Assembly: GCA_938006335.1 (NCBI GenBank)
Contig: CALLMF010000008.1
Span: 1-64,000, forward strand
DNA from: an uncultured Granulosicoccaceae bacterium
Lineage (GTDB): Bacteria; Pseudomonadota; Gammaproteobacteria; Granulosicoccales; Granulosicoccaceae
DNA length: 64,000 nucleotides
Direction of reading: 5' to 3'
The notes under the pieces were generated by a model, which saw nothing but the letters and a program-made list of their open reading frames with translations, was not told the DNA's origin and searched no databases. Positions 8,928-18,695 of this stretch are shown here, piece after piece. A program made the position numbers and the translations under genes. How positions within the stretch are numbered: the stretch's first letter is position 1; the number at the start of each line of letters is the position of its first letter.

Positions 8928-9311
8928 GTGAGTATCGTTTCTGAATTCAAGGAGTTTGCACTCAAGGGTAGCCTCGTCGATATGGCGGTGGGTATCGTGA
9001 TAGGTGCTGCGATTTCGCAGATGGTCGGTGCGCTTGTGGATAGCGTGATCATGCCCATCGTGGGCATCTTTCTCGGCGGCATCGACTTCTCGAGCCTGGC
9101 GTACAGCGTCGGGGATGCAAACATCGGCTACGGTGCTTTCATTCAGGCGATGATCAATTTCCTCATCATCGCTTTTGTGATCTTCATGATTCTCAAGGCC
9201 ATCAACAAGATGAGAGCCGCCGCAGGCGCCGAGGCTGAGGAAGAGCCGGAAGAGGTCGCCGCTGATGTTGAGCTACTGACAGAGATCCGCGATCTGCTCA
9301 AGCAGCGCTGA
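8928..9311 (+). CDS. mscL: Large-conductance mechanosensitive channel MscL
   Basis: A homopentameric inner-membrane channel that opens at high membrane tension and releases solutes on hypo-osmotic shock. The family N-terminus (SEFKEFALKGSLVDMAVGIV), the first helix with the GxxxG-like packing residues, a short periplasmic loop, a second helix (NFLIIAFVIFMILKAINKM) and an acidic cytoplasmic tail ending LTEIRDLLKQR are all visible. The start is GTG 8928, with GAGGAC nine bases before it; the frame is open further upstream but that part overlaps ppiD and does not resemble MscL. The product is 127 residues, slightly shorter than the usual 130-145 because the periplasmic loop is short. Confidence 0.95.
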   Translation: MSIVSEFKEFALKGSLVDMAVGIVIGAAISQMVGALVDSVIMPIVGIFLGGIDFSSLAYSVGDANIGYGAFIQAMINFLIIAFVIFMILKAINKMRAAAGAEAEEEPEEVAADVELLTEIRDLLKQR

Positions 9312-9346
9312 TCTTTCGGTCAAGCTTTGCTGCCTGAGCATACCGT

Positions 9347-9655
9347 CTAAAATGCTCCATGAGAGTGGGGACGAAGCGCCAACGCGATCAGTATTGCCTG
9401 ATTCTCCCTTGAGAGCTCTGCCTGCCAGATCAGGCGGGCGGCGATGGTCTTTACGTTGACGTCCACCAGCTCTGCGATATCGCGCTGGCACATGTTGTAT
9501 GTCAGCGCCCGTTTGACCGTGAAATTGATGCGCCGCTTCTTCTGCCGGTAGGTCGGTTTACCGGTGGCAAAGGAGAATTTCTTCCCGCAGAGCTTGCACT
9601 TGAGGCGCTGGATGTTCTTCGCCAGAACAACCCATCCCCAGCAGACTGGGGCACT
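9347..9655 (-). pseudogene. Remnant of an IS1-like zinc-ribbon/HTH transposase N-terminus
   Basis: An open stretch of about 100 codons on the - strand, without a usable start codon at its front, encodes RLKCKLCGKKFSFATGKPTY followed by TVKRALTYNMCQRDIAELVD and VNVKTIAARLIWQ. This matches the layout of transposase N-terminal parts in which a zinc ribbon precedes a helix-turn-helix. The first Cys of the expected CPxC pair appears to be Ser (SAPVC), and there is no DDE domain, so it is a dead fragment. It fills the gap between mscL and fabI; its upstream edge touches the fabI stop. No flanking inverted repeats were seen. An alternative is a small DNA-binding protein, but the missing start and missing Cys argue against function. 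Confidence 0.55.
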
Positions 9656-9660
9656 TCAAT

Positions 9661-10446
9661 TCAGCTGAGGTCGGGCATCGACACGATATTGAAGCCCCCA
9701 TCCACATACATCACCTGCCCGGTGATGCCGCCGGACATCGGTGAGGCGAGAAAGGCGGCGGTATCGCCGACTTGTTCGATGGTGGTGTTCTCACGCAGCG
9801 GCGCCACAGCCGACACGTGGCCGAGAAGCTTCTTGAAGTCGCCGATACCGGAGGCTGCCAAGGTTCGGATCGGGCCGGCAGAGATTGCATTGACTCGAAT
9901 GCCCTGGGGACCGAGAGCATGCGCCATGAAACGGGTGTTGGCCTCGAGCGATGCCTTGGCGAGTCCCATGACGTTGTAGTTGGGCATTGCACGTACTGCC
10001 CCGAGATACGACAAGGTAATGAGCGATGCGCCTTTGTTGAGCTGGGGACGCAATGCCTTGGCAAGCGCTGCGAAGCTGTAGGAGCTGATGTCGTGTGCGA
10101 TCCGGAAGGACTCGCGCGACACTGAATCGAGGTAGTCGCCGTCAAGAGCCTCTCGAGGTGCGAAGGCCACGGCGTGAACGACGCCATCTATGCCTTCTGG
10201 CCAGGTGGTGGCGAGTGAAGAGGCAAGTGCGTCGATCTCGGCGTCGTCGGCCACGTCGCAGGGCAGGGCAATGGACGAATCGCAGGCCGCGGCCATCTCG
10301 ATCACGCGCTCCTTGAGGCGTTCATTCTGATAGGTGAACGCCAGGGACGCGCCTTGTCGGTACATGGCCTCCGCAATGCCCCAGGCGATCGATCGCTTGC
10401 TGGCACAGCCGAGGACGAGAATGCGTTTACCGGTGAGCATGCTCAT
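9661..10446 (-). CDS. fabI: Enoyl-[acyl-carrier-protein] reductase (NADH) FabI
   Basis: Catalyses the last reductive step of each fatty-acid elongation cycle in the cytosol and is the target of triclosan-type inhibitors. It is a short-chain-dehydrogenase fold of 261 residues, very close to the usual 262. The FabI signature Y147, Y157 and K164 (the Y-x6-K pair in YNVMGLAK) is complete, as are the nucleotide-binding [16 protein letters not shown] segment and the C-terminal GQVMYVDGG. It is the last gene of the leftward block map-glnD-dapE-fabI, starting 4 bp after the dapE stop, so it is probably translated from the same mRNA. ATG 10440 would remove only two residues. Confidence 0.96.
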   Translation of the reverse strand: MSMLTGKRILVLGCASKRSIAWGIAEAMYRQGASLAFTYQNERLKERVIEMAAACDSSIALPCDVADDAEIDALASSLATTWPEGIDGVVHAVAFAPREALDGDYLDSVSRESFRIAHDISSYSFAALAKALRPQLNKGASLITLSYLGAVRAMPNYNVMGLAKASLEANTRFMAHALGPQGIRVNAISAGPIRTLAASGIGDFKKLLGHVSAVAPLRENTTIEQVGDTAAFLASPMSGGITGQVMYVDGGFNIVSMPDLS

Positions 10447-10450
10447 GGCG

Positions 10451-11617
10451 TCAGTGTTCCTTTAGAGTGAGTATCCGTCGTGCGACGGTTTCGTAGATTG
10501 ACGATAGCGAGTGGAGATCCTCGCAGTCAATGTGTTCGTCAATGGCGTGAATGCTGGCGTTGATCGGGCCGAACTCAACGAGCTGCGCACCGGATGGCAC
10601 GATGAAGCGCCCGTCCGAGGTGCCACCAGCGGTATTCGCCTCGACATCAAGCCCGGTCTGTTCCTTGATGACTTCGCGCAGCGTGTCGACCAGCACGCCC
10701 TTGCCCGTCAGAAAGGGGCGGGCGCTGTCGAGCCATTCGATCTCGACCTTCAGTTGGTGTTGCTCGATCAAGGCCTCAACTCGTGTCTGAATGACGTCCG
10801 CGGGTGTCGCCGGGCTGTAACGCAGGTTGAATTCGACAACCGCTGTTCCTGGAATCACGTTGGTAGCACCCGTGCCCGCGTTGAGATTGGAGACCTGCAG
10901 GCTGGTCGGTGGGAAGTGGGCGTCCCCCTGATCCCATTCGATAGCGATGAGCTCGTTGACGAACCGCGCCGCGCGGTGAATCGGATTGTCGGCAAGGTCA
11001 GGGTAGGCGACGTGTCCCTGCGTGCCATGGATCTGCACGCGTGCGCCCAGCGAGCCGCGTCGGCCCACGCGCATCACATCGCCAAGCTGTTGCGTACTGG
11101 AGGGTTCGCCAAGCAGGCAGTAGTCGATACATTCGCCACGCTGTGTCAAGGCGTTGACAACCCGTTTGGTGCCGTCGCGAGCAGGGCCTTCTTCGTCGCT
11201 GGTCAGCAGGACGGCGAGTGAGCCGTTCCAGCTGTCCGTGTTTTCGCTGGCAAGGCGCTCACAGGCGGTGACCATGGCGGCTACGCTGCCTTTCATGTCT
11301 GCGCTGCCGCGACCAAACAGGGTGCCATCAACAACCGTTGCGCCCCAGGGATCATGAGACCAGTCGCTGACAGCGCCAGTGGGTACGACATCGGTATGTC
11401 CGGCAAAAGCCAACACTGGCCCCGACGTACCGAGCCTCGCCCATAGATTGTCGACATCCCCGAAACGCATGTGCTCGATCGTGAAGCCGACCGCTTCCAG
11501 CCTAGCCGCGATGAGCGCCTGGCAGCCCTCATCATGTGGTGTTATCGAAGGCCTTTTCAATAGCTCGCGAGCTAGAGCCAGGCTTGTGTTATTACTATTG
11601 GCAGAAGTGGCCGTCAC
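10451..11617 (-). CDS. dapE: Succinyl-diaminopimelate desuccinylase DapE
   Basis: A di-zinc M20-family hydrolase that converts N-succinyl-L,L-diaminopimelate to L,L-diaminopimelate, supplying lysine and peptidoglycan cross-link precursors. Metal and catalytic motifs are visible: [10 protein letters not shown], the [11 protein letters not shown] segment with the bridging Asp, LTSDEEGPA with the catalytic Glu pair, and [18 protein letters not shown] near the C-terminus. The 388-residue length compares with about 375 in E. coli; the extra residues are a polar N-terminal leader. The ATG overlaps the glnD stop by four bases (ATGA), which indicates translational coupling within the map-glnD-dapE-fabI block. 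Confidence 0.95.
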   Translation of the reverse strand: MTATSANSNNTSLALARELLKRPSITPHDEGCQALIAARLEAVGFTIEHMRFGDVDNLWARLGTSGPVLAFAGHTDVVPTGAVSDWSHDPWGATVVDGTLFGRGSADMKGSVAAMVTACERLASENTDSWNGSLAVLLTSDEEGPARDGTKRVVNALTQRGECIDYCLLGEPSSTQQLGDVMRVGRRGSLGARVQIHGTQGHVAYPDLADNPIHRAARFVNELIAIEWDQGDAHFPPTSLQVSNLNAGTGATNVIPGTAVVEFNLRYSPATPADVIQTRVEALIEQHQLKVEIEWLDSARPFLTGKGVLVDTLREVIKEQTGLDVEANTAGGTSDGRFIVPSGAQLVEFGPINASIHAIDEHIDCEDLHSLSSIYETVARRILTLKEH

Positions 11618-14325
11618 AGTTGTTCCTGCAGATTTTCAGCAAGGCGCGCACGCGCAGCGGCGTCGAGCTCGGTTCCGTCAACGGCGGAAATGAAGAAAAT
11701 GTCGTCGATGCGTTCACCGAGAGTGGCGATGCGTGCGGCATGTACGGCTACACCCGCCTTGGACAGATATCGCCCGATCCGCGAGAGAATGCCGGGTTCG
11801 TTTCCTGCAGTGATGCGCATCTCGACCATACCCTCGCCAAGCTCGGTGTACTCGATCCTGGTGTCGACGTCGAAATGCTTCAGCTGTCGTGAGGGCCGCC
11901 GCGGTACGACAGTCGGTATATCGCCCGGCGCGCGTCTGGCTTCCTCCAGTGAGGACTGGACAACATCACGTATCTCGGTGACGCGCCTGCCGTCCTGGAT
12001 CAGACTGCCGTCGTGTTCCAGAACATAGAACGCATCCAGGGCATGGCCATCGAGGGTCGTGCAGATGGTGGCTGACAGCGCGTCCAGACCCAGACTGTCG
12101 AGAACGGTGGTGATGCGCGCGAACAGCGCGTGGTGATCCTTGGTGTAGATGAGTATTTCAGACGCCCCGCGCGAGACCGAGTGTCGGATGGATACCAGTG
12201 GTGAATCGGTGTGTTCGATATCGCCGAGTTTCTTCAGTAGGAATTCGGTGTGTCTTGCGATGTCCGATGCCTGGTACTGGCGGAAGTAGTCGTCGCCAAG
12301 GTTGGACCACAACTGTTCCAGCTCCGGTGTTCCGGTCAAGGTATCGTCGAGCATGGACACGGTTTGTTTTTGCCGGTTGGCTATGACTCGATCGGCCTCG
12401 GGTGCCAGTTCCAGTCCGTTGGTCAGAATGAGTCGCGTGTGGTGATACAAGGCCTGAAGCAGGCTTTGCTTGAAGGAGTTCCAGAGTTCCGGGTTGGTGG
12501 ACCGGATGTCAGCGACGGTGAGTAAAAACAGGAAATCCAGGCGCTCCAGCGTGCGTACCGACTGTGCAAACGCGAGTTGCACGTCGGGATCATCGATATC
12601 CTTGCGTTGAGCGGTCATCGACATGTCCAGATGGTGGCGAACCGTCCAGACCATCAGTGCGGTGTCGGCGTTGGAAAAGCCGTGTTCCTCGGCAAACACC
12701 TGCATGTCTTGGGCGCCGAGCACGCTATGGTCGCCATTACGGCCCTTGGCTATGTCATGGAACAGAGCGATCAGATACAAGCGCTCCGGTCGCTCGATAC
12801 GCGCCATGACGTCGCTGCACATGGGTAGTTCTTCAGCGTGTTCAGGGATGGCAAAACGGCGCAGATTCTGAATCACGCGCAGGGTGTGTTCGTCCACGGT
12901 GTAGATATGGAACAGGTCGTACTGCATTCGACCGACGATGGCATCAAAGGCCGGGATATAGGCTGCCAGAACGCCGTAACGGTTCATCAGTCGCAGCGTG
13001 GATGTCAGGTTGTCGTTTTGTGCAAACAGCGCGACAAACTGCGCGCGGACATTTCGATCACTGCGAAACCGGTCGTTGATAAGTTTCAGATGTTTGCGCA
13101 CCAGGCGAACCGTGTGTGAGCGAATGAGCGTCGCTCCGGGTGTTTCGGCATATAAACGAAACAGTTCCAGCAAGGCGGCCGGGTAGTGCAGAAACACATC
13201 ATCGTCGGTGGCTTCCAGAAACCCGTTGCGTAGTTGGAAGCGACGGTTGAGGGGAACGACGTCCGAGGCGGCAGTAACGCCGGAGAGAATCCCGCCGATG
13301 CCTTGCAGGCAGATTTCCGCTAGCCGCTGCAGGCTCTGAACCGTGCGATAGAACTCCTGCATGAGAGATTCGATCACATGATTCGATGTTGGCTCCGCAT
13401 CGTCGGAGGATTGGTGCCCGAGCGCTTCGGCGATACGGCGTTGATAGTCGAACAACAGCCTGTCTTCGGTGCGGCCCGAGTAGCGGTGCAGCAGATAGCG
13501 AATGCGCCACAGCAGCTCGAGGCCTTCATTGAGATTGTCGAGTTCGGTGGGCTCCAGCAGACCTTGGTCAACCAACGGGGCGAGTGGTGTCAACGCGCCG
13601 GGTTGCTGTGCAAAGGCGCGCTGGCATACCCAGGCGATGGTCTGAAAGTCGCGTAGTCCGCCTTCGCTTTCCTTGATGTTGGGTTCAAGCCGGTAGGCGC
13701 TGGAACCGAAGCGGGCGCGCCGCTCGGCCTGCTCGTCGAGCTTGGCGTGGAAGAACTCGTCGGCGGGCCACATTCGGTCGGGTGCGATGGCAGAGCGCAT
13801 CTGCTCGACGAGTTCCGGATTTCCCGCGATGATCCGGGCGTCCATCAGATTGGTGATGACGGTCAGGTCGGCTGCGGCTTCGCGGGCGGATTCCGCTACC
13901 GTGCGCACGCTGTGCCCGATCTGGAGTTCAAGGTCCCAGAGCGCGGTTATCCATGCGCTCAAGGTGTCATCACGCTCGCGCGCCTTGTCGTCATCGTCGC
14001 TGCCAAGTTCCGGTAGCAGAATCGCGAGGTCGATGTCCGACGCGGGCTCCAGTTCACCGCGTCCATAGCCACCCACTGCCACCAGGGCAAGGCCGTCGAA
14101 GGCGGCACCGGCGCGATACCAGAGCCGCGTGAGCACCAGGTCGACCACAGCCGTTCGGCCCGCCATGAGGCTGGAGGCGGGTACGTCCTGAGAGAACGCC
14201 ACGTGAACCGCTTCGGTTCCTGCCTGCAGCGCTTCGCGACAGGCGGCGACTGACGCGTCACCGGCGTCGACGATGCCGGCGATGGGGGTGAGATCCAGAG
14301 TGGCCGGGGCGAGTCCAGCGTTCAC
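11614..14325 (-). CDS. glnD: Bifunctional [protein-PII] uridylyltransferase/uridylyl-removing enzyme
   Basis: The primary glutamine sensor of the nitrogen regulatory cascade: it uridylylates PII proteins under nitrogen limitation and removes UMP when glutamine is high. Domains in order: a nucleotidyltransferase with GGYGRGELEPASDIDL at about residues 84-100 (the DxD metal pair is present), a helical linker, an HD phosphohydrolase with ALFHDIAKGRNGDHS at about 520, and two C-terminal ACT domains after about residue 700. The 903-residue length agrees with the family (about 890). It lies between map and dapE, an arrangement known in other gammaproteobacteria. The start is the first ATG after the map stop, with 16 bp between them. 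Confidence 0.96.
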   Translation of the reverse strand: MNAGLAPATLDLTPIAGIVDAGDASVAACREALQAGTEAVHVAFSQDVPASSLMAGRTAVVDLVLTRLWYRAGAAFDGLALVAVGGYGRGELEPASDIDLAILLPELGSDDDDKARERDDTLSAWITALWDLELQIGHSVRTVAESAREAAADLTVITNLMDARIIAGNPELVEQMRSAIAPDRMWPADEFFHAKLDEQAERRARFGSSAYRLEPNIKESEGGLRDFQTIAWVCQRAFAQQPGALTPLAPLVDQGLLEPTELDNLNEGLELLWRIRYLLHRYSGRTEDRLLFDYQRRIAEALGHQSSDDAEPTSNHVIESLMQEFYRTVQSLQRLAEICLQGIGGILSGVTAASDVVPLNRRFQLRNGFLEATDDDVFLHYPAALLELFRLYAETPGATLIRSHTVRLVRKHLKLINDRFRSDRNVRAQFVALFAQNDNLTSTLRLMNRYGVLAAYIPAFDAIVGRMQYDLFHIYTVDEHTLRVIQNLRRFAIPEHAEELPMCSDVMARIERPERLYLIALFHDIAKGRNGDHSVLGAQDMQVFAEEHGFSNADTALMVWTVRHHLDMSMTAQRKDIDDPDVQLAFAQSVRTLERLDFLFLLTVADIRSTNPELWNSFKQSLLQALYHHTRLILTNGLELAPEADRVIANRQKQTVSMLDDTLTGTPELEQLWSNLGDDYFRQYQASDIARHTEFLLKKLGDIEHTDSPLVSIRHSVSRGASEILIYTKDHHALFARITTVLDSLGLDALSATICTTLDGHALDAFYVLEHDGSLIQDGRRVTEIRDVVQSSLEEARRAPGDIPTVVPRRPSRQLKHFDVDTRIEYTELGEGMVEMRITAGNEPGILSRIGRYLSKAGVAVHAARIATLGERIDDIFFISAVDGTELDAAARARLAENLQEQL

Positions 14326-14341
14326 AGTGCCGGCTGCCTGC

Positions 14342-15109
14342 TCAGAGCGAACGGCCTTCGGCGAGCGTCAATACGTCGTAGCCGTCTTCGGTGACATGGA
14401 TGGTGTGTTCCCACTGGGCGGACAGGCTGCGATCCTTGGTGACGACTGTCCAGCCGTCGGCGAGCACTCGTGCGTGTCTTTTGCCCTGGTTGATCATGGG
14501 CTCGATCGTGAAGGTCATGCCGGGGCGCAGCGTGACCCCTTTGCCGGGTTTTCCGTGGTGCAGGATCTGGGGGTCCTCATGGAAGTTGGACCCGATGCCG
14601 TGCCCGCAGTATTCCTCGACCACGGAGAAGCGGCGGCTCTGCGCAAAGGTCTGGATGGTGTGTCCGATGTCGCCCAGCGTGGCTCCGGGCTTGACCGCAC
14701 GAATGCCGAGAACCATCGCCTCGTATGCAGTCTCGCAGAGCCTGCGAGCGTGGGGGGCCACTTCGCCGACGTAGTACATTCGGCTGTTGTCGCCGTACCA
14801 GCCGTCCTTGATCACGGTCACGTCGATGTTGACAATATCGCCGCGTTTGAGCTTGCGCTCACCAGGGATGCCGTGGCAGATCTGCTGGTTGATCGAGATG
14901 CAGGTCGCGTGCTGATAGCCCTTGTAGCCGATGGTCGCGGGAATGGTGCCCTGGACGTCGACCATGTGGCGATGGCAGATTTCGTCGAGCCGAGCGGTGG
15001 TGACACCGGGCTGGACGTGCTCGCCTATCATGTCGAGGACTTCGCTCGCTAGCACCCCGGCCACCCGCATCCGTGCGATCTGCTCGGGAGACTTCAAAAC
15101 GATGGCCAT
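14342..15109 (-). CDS. map: Type I methionine aminopeptidase
   Basis: Removes the initiator methionine from nascent proteins in the cytosol. All features of the bacterial type I enzyme are visible: CHGIPG, the metal ligands in NIDVTVIKDGWYGDNS, GHGIG with the following FHEDP, the FTIEPMI Glu and the C-terminal EDGYDVLT ending. ATG 15109 gives 255 residues (E. coli 264) and begins MAIVLKSPEQIARMR, the normal family start; the frame is open for 21 more codons, but that part is Arg/Pro-rich and unlike the family. It is divergent from rpsB, as in E. coli, and is the first gene of the map-glnD-dapE-fabI block. Confidence 0.95.
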   Translation of the reverse strand: MAIVLKSPEQIARMRVAGVLASEVLDMIGEHVQPGVTTARLDEICHRHMVDVQGTIPATIGYKGYQHATCISINQQICHGIPGERKLKRGDIVNIDVTVIKDGWYGDNSRMYYVGEVAPHARRLCETAYEAMVLGIRAVKPGATLGDIGHTIQTFAQSRRFSVVEEYCGHGIGSNFHEDPQILHHGKPGKGVTLRPGMTFTIEPMINQGKRHARVLADGWTVVTKDRSLSAQWEHTIHVTEDGYDVLTLAEGRSL

Positions 15110-15204
15110 GGTGGGCGGGACCTGTGCTGTATGAGTGAACGATGGAGGCCAGCGCAGGCGCCGCGCTGCCACGCCCTAGTGTAACTTGCCGTCCGCTCAT
15201 GTGA

Positions 15205-15340
15205 TATAAAGACGGGCTGCGCCGGGTGATTTCATGCCGGCGACTTCACACGTAAGCCATCCAGACACGGTCGGGTGCCCGTTACCGCGGGTCTTCTGTT
15301 GTCGGCTTACGGAGGCCAAACCCAACATGAGGATATTCCC
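15205..15340 (+). promoter_or_regulatory. rpsB promoter -10 and structured 5' leader (probable S2 autoregulation)
   Basis: TATAAA at 15205-15210 is a good -10 box; the -35 region is weak. The leader that follows can fold on itself: CGTAAGCC at 15251-15258 pairs perfectly with GGCTTACG at 15304-15311, enclosing an inner GC-rich hairpin around CCCGTTACCGCGGG. This closes the leader just before the ribosome site GAGGA (15329-15333). In E. coli, S2 represses rpsB-tsf through a structured leader that is conserved in gammaproteobacteria; by position this is its likely counterpart, but I have not matched it to a covariance model. Confidence 0.4.
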
Positions 15341-16252
15341 ATGGTCGATATCACCATGCGCCAGATGCTTGAAGCTGGCGTGCACTTCGGTCACCAGACC
15401 CGTTACTGGTCCCCGCGCATGGCGCCGTACATTTACGGCGAGCGCAACAATATTCACATCTTCAACCTCGAGAAGAGCCTCCCGGCACTCGAGGACGCCG
15501 CCAACTATTGCGGCAAGATCGCCGCGAAAAACGGCCGCATCCTGTTTGTGGGCACCAAGCGCGCTGCGCGTGACCCCATCAAGGCATTTGCCGACCAGTG
15601 CGGCATGCCTTTCGTCAACCGTCGCTGGTCCGGCGGCATGATGACCAACTTCAAGACCGTCAAGCAGTCGGTCAAGCGCCTGCTCGAGCTCGAGGCCATG
15701 AAGGAAGACGGCAGCATGGAGCGTCTGAGCAAGAAGGAAGCGCTCGGTCTTACCCGCGAGTGGGAAAAGCTCGACCGTGGCATGGGCGGAATCAAGCGTA
15801 TGGAGCGTCTGCCTGATGCCCTGTTCGTCATCGACGTCGGCCACGAGCGTATTGCCATCACTGAAGCCAAGAAGCTTGGCATTCCGGTGGTCGCCGTGGT
15901 GGATTCAAACAACACCCCGGAAGACGTCGACTACGTCATTCCCGGCAACGACGACGCCATCCGCGCCATCAACGTCTACTGCGAGACCATCTGCAAGGCT
16001 ATCGTTGACGGCAAGCGTTCCTCCGGACGATTCGACGAAGAGCAGCAAGCCGCCGCCGAGACGCCTGTGGCAGCGGGGGCAACCGACGCCACGGCTGCCG
16101 CTGAGGCTGAAGTCGCGGCAGCCGTTGCCTCACCTGCAGATCCTGCAGCCGAAGCACCGGCCGAGCCTGCAGCCGCAGCGCCTGCTGCCGATGCGGCTGC
16201 AGCTGCAGCGCCTGCCGAAGCAGCCGCTGACGACTCGTCGCCGGCGGCCTGA
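15341..16252 (+). CDS. rpsB: 30S ribosomal protein S2 with Ala/Pro/Glu-rich C-terminal extension
   Basis: A structural protein of the small ribosomal subunit, needed for S1 binding. The family body is present from [20 protein letters not shown] through [16 protein letters not shown] to the [20 protein letters not shown] segment. ATG 15341 is chosen because GAGGA lies seven bases upstream. The product is 303 residues against about 241 in E. coli: after residue ~233 there is a tail of roughly 70 residues made almost only of Ala, Glu, Pro, Asp and Ser. Such acidic alanine tails occur on S2 in some proteobacteria but this one is long. It is divergent from map and followed by tsf. Confidence 0.96.
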   Translation: MVDITMRQMLEAGVHFGHQTRYWSPRMAPYIYGERNNIHIFNLEKSLPALEDAANYCGKIAAKNGRILFVGTKRAARDPIKAFADQCGMPFVNRRWSGGMMTNFKTVKQSVKRLLELEAMKEDGSMERLSKKEALGLTREWEKLDRGMGGIKRMERLPDALFVIDVGHERIAITEAKKLGIPVVAVVDSNNTPEDVDYVIPGNDDAIRAINVYCETICKAIVDGKRSSGRFDEEQQAAAETPVAAGATDATAAAEAEVAAAVASPADPAAEAPAEPAAAAPAADAAAAAAPAEAAADDSSPAA

Positions 16253-16290
16253 GTTCGTCGCGGCGGTATTTCAAACCCTCGAACGGGTGA

Positions 16291-16314
16291 GGCGACGACC
16301 CTAGCGGCGTCGCC
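16291..16314 (+). terminator. Hairpin between rpsB and tsf (attenuator-like)
   Basis: GGCGACG at 16291-16297 pairs with CGTCGCC at 16308-16314 around a ten-base loop. No T run follows, so it is not a full intrinsic terminator. A hairpin here could stabilise the rpsB mRNA end or lower read-through into tsf. Confidence 0.35.
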
Positions 16315-16347
16315 CGCCCCCGACATGCACGAGACTAAACAGATCCG

Positions 16348-17214
16348 ATGAGTATTTCCGCCAGCATGGTCAAGGAGCTCCGTGAGCGAACCGGAGCAGG
16401 CATGATGGAGTGCAAGAAAGCACTCGCTGCCGCTGATGGCGACATGGAAGCCGCTGTAGAGCAAATGAGGATTTCGGGTCTTGCCAAGGCAGACAAGAAA
16501 TCCGGTAACACCGCTGCAGAGGGTGTCGTGAACATCGTCATGGACGATGCTCGGTCGCGCTTTGCAATGGTGGAAATCAACAGCCAGACCGACTTTGCCG
16601 CAAAAGCCGAGGATTTCGTCGCCTTCACCGACAAGGTGTCCGCCGCAGTACTGGCCGACCAGCCGGGTTCGGTTGACGACATCACCATCGGTGGCGAGCC
16701 GCTCGAAGAAGTGCGCAAGACCCTGGTCGCCAAGATCGGTGAGAACATCCAGGTGCGTCGCTTCGAGACCGGTACCACCGATGCCTCGTTCGGTGACTAC
16801 TCGCACGGCGGACGTATCGGAGTGGTTGTCGAGCTCGAAGGTGGCGACGCCGATCTTGCGCGTGATATCGCGATGCATGTGGCGGCTAGCAAGCCGGTCT
16901 GCGTGGACGAGACCGGTGTTCCACAGGAGCTCCTTGAAAAAGAGAAGGCCATCCTGGTCGCTGAAGCATCCGAGAGCGGTAAACCCGAAGAGATCATCGA
17001 GAAGATGGTCAAGGGCCGGATCGCCAAGTACCTCGCGGAAGTGACGCTGGTGGGTCAGCCCTTCGTCAAGGACCCCGACCAGACCGTTGGCAAGCTGCTC
17101 TCGGCTGCCGGTGCAAAGGTGAGAGCCTTTCATCGCCTCGAGGTGGGCGAGGGTATCGAGAAGAAGGAGGAGAACTTTGCCGAGGAAGTCATGGCGCAGG
17201 TTCGCGGTAGTTAG
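16348..17214 (+). CDS. tsf: Translation elongation factor Ts
   Basis: The guanine-nucleotide exchange factor for EF-Tu. The N-terminal UBA-like segment VKELRERTGAGMMECKKAL, the core motif RFAMVEINSQTDFAAKAEDF with the TDF residues that contact EF-Tu, and a GDYSHGGRIGVVVEL segment in the C-terminal half are all visible. The 288-residue length is close to the usual 283. It follows rpsB by 95 bp containing a hairpin and precedes pyrH by about 40 bp, the standard order in proteobacteria. Confidence 0.97.
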   Translation: MSISASMVKELRERTGAGMMECKKALAAADGDMEAAVEQMRISGLAKADKKSGNTAAEGVVNIVMDDARSRFAMVEINSQTDFAAKAEDFVAFTDKVSAAVLADQPGSVDDITIGGEPLEEVRKTLVAKIGENIQVRRFETGTTDASFGDYSHGGRIGVVVELEGGDADLARDIAMHVAASKPVCVDETGVPQELLEKEKAILVAEASESGKPEEIIEKMVKGRIAKYLAEVTLVGQPFVKDPDQTVGKLLSAAGAKVRAFHRLEVGEGIEKKEENFAEEVMAQVRGS

Positions 17215-17257
17215 AGGTCGCACCCCTTCACCCCCAGCTCTCTGACAAACATCTGAC

Positions 17258-18031
17258 ATGACAGACGCCGCCAGGCCCGGTATCAGGAACTCGCAGAAGT
17301 TGCCTTTTGGCCGCATTCTGCTGAAGTTGAGTGGCGAGGCGTTGATGGGTAGCCTCGACTACGGCATCGATCCCGACTTCATTCGCCGCATTGCTGCCGA
17401 GGTCAAGGCGGTATCCGATATCGGCGTAGAGGTGGCAATGGTCATTGGCGGTGGCAACATCTTCCGCGGCGCGGGGCTTGCCGAAGGTGGCATGGATCGC
17501 GTGACCGGGGATCACATGGGCATGTTGGCCACAGTGATGAACTGTCTCTCAATGCAGGATGCGCTCGAGCAACAGGGCGCCTATTGCCGAGTGCTATCTG
17601 CATTGCCGATCAACGCCGTGTGCGAGGACTACATTCGTCGTCGTGCCGTGCGTCACCTCGAGAAAGGACGCATCGTGCTGTTCGCTGCCGGTACGGGTAA
17701 CCCCTTTTTCACCACGGATTCTGCAGCCAGCCTTCGCGCTGTGGAAATCGGCGCGGACATCATGATCAAGGGTACCAAGGTCGATGGGATCTACGACAAG
17801 GATCCGATGAAGTTCGATGACGCCAAGCGCTATGAGGTCATCAGTTTCGACGAGGCGGTACAAAAACGATTGGGCGTCATGGACCAGACTGCGATCGTCA
17901 TGTGCCGCGATAACGATGTCCCCGTGAAGGTATTCAACATGAACAACGAAGGCGACTTGATGCGCGTCGTGCTCGGCGAGAACGTCGGCACGACTGTCAT
18001 GCAGCATGTCGAATCGAGCGCTTCGGCCTGA
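17258..18031 (+). CDS. pyrH: Uridylate kinase (UMP kinase)
   Basis: Phosphorylates UMP to UDP in the cytosol; a hexameric amino-acid-kinase-fold enzyme inhibited by UTP and activated by GTP in other bacteria. Visible motifs are [37 protein letters not shown], the [12 protein letters not shown] catalytic loop and [10 protein letters not shown]. The product is 257 residues against 241 in E. coli; the extra residues are a polar leader before the first beta strand, so a later start is conceivable, though no strong ribosome site marks one. It sits in the conserved order tsf-pyrH-frr. Confidence 0.96.
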   Translation: MTDAARPGIRNSQKLPFGRILLKLSGEALMGSLDYGIDPDFIRRIAAEVKAVSDIGVEVAMVIGGGNIFRGAGLAEGGMDRVTGDHMGMLATVMNCLSMQDALEQQGAYCRVLSALPINAVCEDYIRRRAVRHLEKGRIVLFAAGTGNPFFTTDSAASLRAVEIGADIMIKGTKVDGIYDKDPMKFDDAKRYEVISFDEAVQKRLGVMDQTAIVMCRDNDVPVKVFNMNNEGDLMRVVLGENVGTTVMQHVESSASA

Positions 18032-18117
18032 TACACACTGCATAATCCCTTGCCAGCACCGTCGCTGTGACGCGAACGGTCGCGGACCAACGCACACGAC
18101 ACACCCGGAACAAGACG

Positions 18118-18675
18118 ATGATCGACGACATTCTGGAAGACGCACGTACCCGCATGGGCAAGAGCTGCGATTCGCTCGACAACGATCTGGCCCGGATGCG
18201 CACCGGTCGCGCTCATCCCAGCTTGCTCGAGAACGTCAAGGTGGACTACTACGGCGCAGAGTCACCCTTGTCGCAGGTGGCCAACATCAACACCGAGGAT
18301 GCTCGCATGCTGACGGTAACGCCGTGGGAGCAGTCCATGGTGAAGGCGGTCGAAAAGGCCATCATCGACTCAGATCTCGGTCTCAACCCGAACACGGCAG
18401 GCACGGTCATTCGCGTGCCAGTTCCGCCGATGACCGAAGAACGTCGGCGTGACATGGTCAAGATGGTCCGTGGCGAGGCCGAGAGTTCGCGCGTTGCCAT
18501 CCGCAACATTCGCCGTGATGCCAACAGCGACCTCAAGGAGCTCGAGAAGGAAAAGGAGATTTCCAAGGACGATCTGCGTCGTGGTGAAGAGCGAGTACAG
18601 AAAGCGACCGACGAAGCCATCGCCCGCGTAGACGAGCTTCTCCAGAAAAAGGAAGCCGACCTGATGGAGGTCTGA
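18118..18675 (+). CDS. frr: Ribosome recycling factor
   Basis: Works with EF-G after termination to split the 70S ribosome from mRNA. The product from ATG 18118 is 185 residues, exactly the E. coli length, beginning [16 protein letters not shown] and containing [20 protein letters not shown] and [15 protein letters not shown], both family signatures. A GTG at 18067 in the same frame would add 17 residues unlike the family and was rejected. It follows pyrH by about 86 bp and precedes uppS by 20 bp. Confidence 0.97.
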   Translation: MIDDILEDARTRMGKSCDSLDNDLARMRTGRAHPSLLENVKVDYYGAESPLSQVANINTEDARMLTVTPWEQSMVKAVEKAIIDSDLGLNPNTAGTVIRVPVPPMTEERRRDMVKMVRGEAESSRVAIRNIRRDANSDLKELEKEKEISKDDLRRGEERVQKATDEAIARVDELLQKKEADLMEV

Positions 18676-18695
18676 CCTCCGCGGTCGATAGCGAC

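Noticed and set aside
15976..17316. 446-codon open frame opposite rpsB/tsf
   Set aside because: It lies wholly antisense to two certain genes and owes its length to high GC at third codon positions.
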